From: Otis tarda
Taxonomy: Eukaryota; Chordata; Aves; Otidiformes; Otididae
NCBI GenBank assembly: GCA_026413225.1
Contig: CM048591.1
Location: forward strand, 40,664,803-40,728,802
Direction: 5' to 3'
Length of the DNA: 64,000 bases
Part shown: piece by piece, positions 58,163 to 64,000 of the stretch
Layout of the letters: every line of letters begins with the position of its first letter
Numbering within the stretch: the stretch's first letter is position 1
Notes under the pieces: model-generated
Database searches by the model: none
Told to the model about the DNA's origin: nothing
What the model saw: only the letters and a program-made list of their open reading frames with translations
Program-made: the position numbers and the translations under genes

Positions 58163-61100
58163 CAACTGAAGACACACATACACACACACATAAAAGAAAA
58201 GGGAAAAAAAAAAAGTGGATGTCTAACCTCTACACTTTGTGCAAGTTCACTAGATTTCCCTGCCCGCCCACCTTCCCCTCCGCCCAAAATCAAGCACCTT
58301 TCCACCTATTAAGATATCAAAGTCCTGAGGGAGTAAACACTTGATACTGCAAGATTAATTTCCTCTCATTTATTTGTGCAGTTCTACCAAAAAATACCTC
58401 AACCTCTTGGAAACAGAAAATTCTTGTATTACAGAGAATAAGAAGGCATAGTGCAAAGGAAGTTATGCAGTGGATAATCATGAACAACAATTCTGGATAT
58501 TTACAGCATGCCAAAATTGAGAGAATTGAGCAATTCAGTGTTCCTGCATCCAGCTTCTTAAATTAGTCTATAGAGATTCTGCCTCCCAGGCAGCTAGGGG
58601 AAAGATCCAGATGATTCAGAGTTTATGATAGAACCAGGAGCATCTCAGAAGAAAAGTCTTTCTTTCCCAGAACTGTCTCATAAAAAGATAATGTACATGA
58701 AAACCAAGACTACTCTCAAACACCTCCAGGTAAAGCAGCAGCTTGGTCTCTGTGCATCTGAAGTACCAAGATTGCCAATAAATTAAATCCTTCTTGAAAA
58801 TAAATTGCTTTTCTAGAATGAGATTATGTCACTTGGTCTCTATACACAGTTTCCCATCCCTGGTTAACTTCACTTCCGACTTCCCTATTTCTGACACAGC
58901 AGATCCTGACCTGAATAAAGAAAATATGTGACATCACATGTCATCAGCACATACTTTGAATGAAATTACATATTGTCTCATTCTCAAGACACATATAAAC
59001 ATCAGACTTGAAAATAACAAGAAATACATAATGTCTTTGGGGATTCCGTGTTAAGAGCATCTGGAGAAAATTATATTTCTGGCCACCTTTAGTTTCTGCA
59101 ACATGCTGCAGGAATGAAAGAGGCAAATATAGTACAGCTCCACCGATGCCTTTCAGGACACAATGCTGCATTTCTGTAATCATTCAGTACTTAATAATGA
59201 CACACAACACTCACCTACCACTATCTACTTTAAAAAAAAAAAAAACCAACAACAAAAGTTGGACATTTTTAAAGTATTTGACAGACCACACCACATGTCA
59301 AGAATTCACTCACTTGCAGCCTTACTAATGTACTTGCAGGATACAAACTATTTGCAGAAATGGTTTTTAATTGTGGACAGTTATTTGTGAGTGAGCTTCA
59401 TTAGGATGTATAACAGCTTCATCAAATAGAGCTGAGTATGATTATTTGCATAACAGTGAGAAAATTACTGAGAAGATGACTGGTATAGCCACTGTAAACA
59501 TTAAAGATGGCTCTGAGTTTTCAGTTTCCCTGTCTCAGAGACTAGCTTTCAATATATTCAGAGACAAAGGGTCTTGATGGATTTGGGTTTTGTTGTTGTT
59601 TTTTTTCTTTTTAAACTCCATTCTGACTAAGGACATCATATGAAATGCATTAAAATGCAGATATCACTTCTCAGTGAAAATACCACATATTAAATACTCT
59701 TGTTATATACAGGGAAATATGAAAGAATTATTTAAGTAAAAGTGCATCTTCAAGAATTTAGGCCTCAACTGGCAATAGTCTAAATAAGCTAGGTGATTCC
59801 GCTAAATGTATATCTTAGTTTATGAGACTTTATGTTATCTTTAACACTTTAGTCTTTAGGATTACAATTTTAGATATACTGCGCTACATACTAGGCTGGT
59901 TCTTCCAAACTTCTCCCATCTTCCTTTCTGAAATAATAAATCAACCATCACTGTGAAGTAATGCAGGACTTCAATTTCTAAAAAATTTTAAACACAGAAA
60001 GTACAAGATATCTAACAATATCTAAAAATCTGCTTTACCAGATTTCCAGCCCATATTTGTAGACATAATTAGTTTAGATGCTGTTACTATCTGAACTAAA
60101 ATGAACTCGAAGTCTTTTGATGTTCAGCCATTACTAAGGACTGTTTTTAAGGACAATGTCCTTGGAAGTGCATGCTTTCCCACTGAGCCAAGCTGCTCGC
60201 TGTCTGATTTCCTTGCTGAGTGAATTCCTTGGATATTATTTTACGTAGCATTGTAAGGGTACATCATGTTGCATGGCAGGTGAATGCTGCCAAACACAAC
60301 ATGGCCCTGCCCAGAGAGATTACATTCTAACGACACTTCAGATACCTCACAGCACAGCCCAGATGAGCATGGCTTCAGATTTATACCAGTCTGAAACACT
60401 TCCTCTTTAACCCCTTCAGCTCACGTGGGGGACCAGATGCACTATTCATTCCAGTACCCATCAGAAAAGCAAGTGAAGACAACTGCAAAACGCAGATGCT
60501 ACTGTTATTTTTCTGTATTCAAGACTATCCCTGTGTTCTCAAACAGGGATATGGAGCATCTTATGTTAGACTTCTGTTAACACAGTTTCTCTCCTCAAGC
60601 TCTGAAGATTTTGCATTCTCAGCTTCTGTTTAATTTACTAAATCATCGGTTTAACTGATAAATAGACTTAATGAACTTTACTTAAGAAATTAATTCCACA
60701 TTTTCATGAAAGCCATTTCCTGTTCATTAGTCTCCACTGAGCTTTTTAAAGCTCAGCCTTTTCTTTCCCCTCATCTGCTCAAATATGGGGAAGCAGAGCA
60801 CTCTGTATTTCGGTTTTGACTTCTGAAAGGCAAAAGGAAAGAAATGAGATTCACTGCTATTTCCTTGTTAAGTAGTGAGACCTTCTAACTGAAGAGATTT
60901 TCAACTACGGCACAAGTCCCAACTGCACAATTGATTCCTCTCTCAGCTGTCCTTCTCAGCAGTGGCACTGAATAATGGAGTCTTGCTCTCACATTGAAAC
61001 TGCTATCACAATATCTCTTTTTTTTTTAACAAAAAAATAATCCAAGTGCATAGACTCTAGCAAACAGAAACCCACTTTCTGCACCAATACCTTGATGGTT

Positions 61101-61611
61101 TTATATCTCTTGAGGGAAATACCAGATCATTATGAAACACAGTCAATTGAGCATCAAAATTGATGTACTGGTTGTATCTGGACTGTTAAGAACAATATGA
61201 TAAGACAGAAGATGCATCTTAAACACCTGCTCAGTTTGCTAATGATTCTTACTTTAAAAGAGAGAAAAAATGGATGGAAGAACCAAAGAACTGATATTTT
61301 AGATTCCATATTCTGATGTACTGCAGTTGGTAATTTATTCCAAATGCTCTATATACATTGGGCCAGGAGACAGAGAGTGAATGAGTGTTTATTTCTCACC
61401 CACATCAGCCTTGTCACAGGTCTTGCGAATCCTAGCTATGGGCTCTAATTTTGCTACGACTTAGCTCTGTGGGAGGAACAGAAGGTCAGTGTTCTGGTGT
61501 TGCAAACCTTCCCAAGAAACTGTTCAGAAAACATTTCACAAAGAACCTGATGTATTTTCATAATTTCTATCCCCGCCCCACTCTGAGTTCACATGGTAAA
61601 CTTCATCTCTC

Positions 61612-63764
61612 AGCTCAACGATTATGATGATAAGGTCGAGTGCTTACAGGTAAGGAAGAGGAGGAAGGCCAATAAGGCAGATATCCTGCTAGGAGTCTGT
61701 TACAGACCACCCAACCAGGATGAAAAGGTAGATGAAGCCTTGTACGGGCAGCTGGCAGAAGTCTCACAATTGCAAGCCCTTGTTCTTGTGAGGGACTTCA
61801 ACTGACCAGATGTCTGCTGGAAATACAACACGGTAGTGAGGAAACAGTCCAGGAGGTTCCCAGAGTGTGTGGAAGATAACTTCCTGACACAGCTGGTAAG
61901 TGAGCCTGCCAGGGGAGGTACCTTGCTTTACCTGCTGTTTACAAACAGAGGACTGGTGGGACATGTGGTGGTCAGAGGCCATCTTGACCATGAAATCTTA
62001 GGCTTCTCAATTCTTCGAGAAGTAAGGAGGGGGGTCAGCAAAACCACTTCCATGGACTTCCAGAGGGCAGACTTTGGCCTATTCAGGACACTGGTTGAGA
62101 GAGTCCCTTGGGAGACAGTCCTGAAGGGCAAAGGGGTCCAAGAAGGATGGACATTCCTCAAGAAGGAAGTCTTAAAGGCGCAGGAGCAGGCTGTCCCCAT
62201 GTGCCATAAGACAAACCAACAGGGAAGACAACTAGCCTGTCTGAACAGGAAGCTTTTGCTGTGACTCAGGAAAAAAAGGAGAGTCTACCACTCTTCAAAG
62301 AAGAGGCAGGCAACTCAAGAAGGGTACAGGGATCTTGTTAGGTCATGCAGAGAGGCTTGCCAAGGTGACACACGTATACAAGAAGGACCAGAAGGAGGAT
62401 CTGGGGAACTACAGGTCTGTTAGCCTGACCTCGGTACCACGGAAGATTATGGAGCAGTTTATCTTGAGTGTGGTCAGCAGGCATGTGCAGGACAACCAGG
62501 GGATCAGGCCTAGCCAGCATGGGTTCATGAAAGGCAAGTCCTACTTGACCAACCTGATGTCCTTCTGTGACCAGGTGATCCACTGCCTAGTGGATGAGGG
62601 AAAGGCTGTGGATGTTATCTACCTGGACTTCAGTAAAGCCTTTGACACTGTCTCCCACAGCATGCTCCAGATAAGCTGGCAGCTCATGGCTTAGATAGGT
62701 GTACTCTTCACTGGGTAAAAAAACGGCTGGATGGCCAAGCTCAGAGAGCTGTGGTGAACGGAGTTAAATCCAGTTGGCAGCCAGTCACAAGCGGTGTTCC
62801 CCACAGCTCAGTTCTGGGGCCCGTCTTGTTCAGTATCTTCATGAATGATCTAGATGAGGGGATTGAGTACACCCTCAGCAAGTTCGCAAATGACACCACG
62901 TTGGGTGGGAGTGTAAGTTTTCTCAAGTTTAGGAAGGGTCTGCAGAGGGATCTGGACAGGCTGGATTGATGGGCCGAGGTCACCTGTGTGAGGTTCAACA
63001 AGGCCAAGTGCTGGGTCCTGTATTTTGGTCACAACAACCCCAGGCAATGCTACAGGCTTGGGGAAGAGTGGCTGGAAAGCTGCCTGGCAGAAAAGGACAT
63101 GGGGGTACTGGCTGATAGCCAGCTGAACATGAGCCAGCATTGTGCCCAGGCAGCCAAGAAGCCAACAGCATCCTGGCTTGTATCAGAAACAATGTGGCCA
63201 GCAGGAGTAGGGAAGTGATTGTGTCCCTGTACTTGGCACTGGTGAGACCGCACCTTGAATATCGTGTTCAGTTTTGGGCCCCTCAATACAAGAAGGACCT
63301 TGAGTTGCTGGAGCGCATCCACAGAAAGGCAACAAAGCTGGTGAAGGGTCTGAAGAACAAGTCCTCTCAGGAGTAGCTGAGAGAGCTGGGGTTGTTTAGT
63401 CTGGAGAAGAGGAGCCTGAGGAGAGACCTCATCGCTCTCTACAACTACCTGAAAGGAGGTTGTAGTGAGGTGGGTGTTGGTTTCTTCTCTCAGGTAACTA
63501 GCAGTAGGAGGAAAGGAAATGGCCTTAAGTTGTGTCAGGGGAGGTTTAGATTGCATATTAGGAAAAATTTCTTTACTGAAAGAGTGGTCAAGCATTGTAA
63601 CAGGCTGCCCAGGGAGGTGGTGGAGTCACCATTCCTGGAGGTGTTCAAAAAAGGTGTAGACGTGGCACTGCAGGACATGGTTTAGTAGGCATGATGGTGC
63701 TGGGTTGACAGTTCTACTTGATGATCTTAGAGGTCTTTTCCAACCATAATGATTCTATGACTCT
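61612..63764 (+). mobile_element. CR1 LINE, longest copy, endonuclease and RT remnants
   Basis: About 2.15 kb of a family whose full length is about 4.5 kb. It reads, in order: end of the endonuclease (ILLGVCYRPPNQDEK, LVLVRDFN then a stop), the linker, RT start (GNYRSVSLTSVPRKIMEQF, QHGFMKGKSYLTNLMSF), [13 protein letters not shown], then [20 protein letters not shown], a catalytic block FAND in place of FADD, and the usual 3' tail to AATGATTCTATGACTC. Coding is split over several frames with stops near 61804, 62262, 62692, 62968 and 63374, and sequence is missing near 62270-62340. Inactive. Confidence 0.96.
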
Positions 63765-64000
63765 TTAGTTTTACACACTAACATGAATTAAATATTGCTT
63801 GTAATAGAGACAGAGGTAATTATTTACAAATTAATGCTTTAAAACCTACATTTGCAGATACAGAACATTAAAAGCATCTTTTTCTTTCTAAATAACTCAT
63901 TACATATATCAGAAGAATAAGCGTCATGGGATTTTAAGCCAAGAAATTTTTTTATATCTATGAGAACAACAGAAGAATATCATGTTTTCACCATGTCAAT

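Larger units (their letters stand above)
44210..64000 (-). other. GNA14: GNA14 intron 2 (continues past the window)
   Basis: No sequence matching GNA14 exon 2 (the P-loop GESGKS region) was found in this 19.8 kb. It contains three CR1 elements; the rest is AT-rich. Stretches 45584-53467, 54431-61611 and 63765-64000 hold only simple repeats and short hairpins. Confidence 0.7.

Overview
This window looks like a bird genome. It holds the 3' part of one multi-exon gene on the + strand and the 3' half of another on the - strand, arranged tail to tail, and nearly all the recognisable interspersed repeats are CR1 LINE fragments, the dominant avian retroposon. There is no bacterial-style gene organisation. 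The pair VPS13A (+) and GNA14 (-) matches the vertebrate VPS13A-GNA14 neighbourhood, which as I recall lies on the Z chromosome in chicken. I could not check species or chromosome.

Region 1 (1-29465): the last 19 coding exons of VPS13A (chorein), a bridge-like lipid-transfer protein. Joined in phase they encode about 674 residues and a stop, roughly the last fifth of the protein: the end of the region before ATG2_C, the ATG2_C-like region and the C-terminal PH-like domain. Splice phases agree at every junction except for one uncertain donor at the first exon. An alternative last exon (16127-16189) with its own poly(A) signals sits in a 10-kb intron and would give a shorter isoform without the PH-like domain.

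Region 2 (29466 to about 35770): intergenic, no gene seen.

Region 3 (about 35770-64000, minus strand): GNA14, a Gq-class G-protein alpha subunit. Exons 3 to 7 are present (residues 104-355 in family numbering) with switch I, switch II, NKKD and TCAT motifs intact. Exons 1 and 2, with the P-loop, were not found and presumably lie beyond the right edge. From 44210 to the end is therefore intron 2.

Repeats: nine CR1 pieces of at least two subfamilies, all 5'-truncated and broken. The longest (61612-63764) keeps parts of the endonuclease and reverse transcriptase. One solo LTR-like element lies at 39850-40406. There are also several short perfect hairpins, a three-copy 16-bp repeat and a C-rich tract.

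I found no new biological system. The items most worth a second look are the alternative VPS13A end, a 21-bp perfect intronic hairpin at 2369-2417, the inverted CR1 pair and LTR around GNA14 exon 5, and the two same-orientation CR1s that flank GNA14 exon 3.
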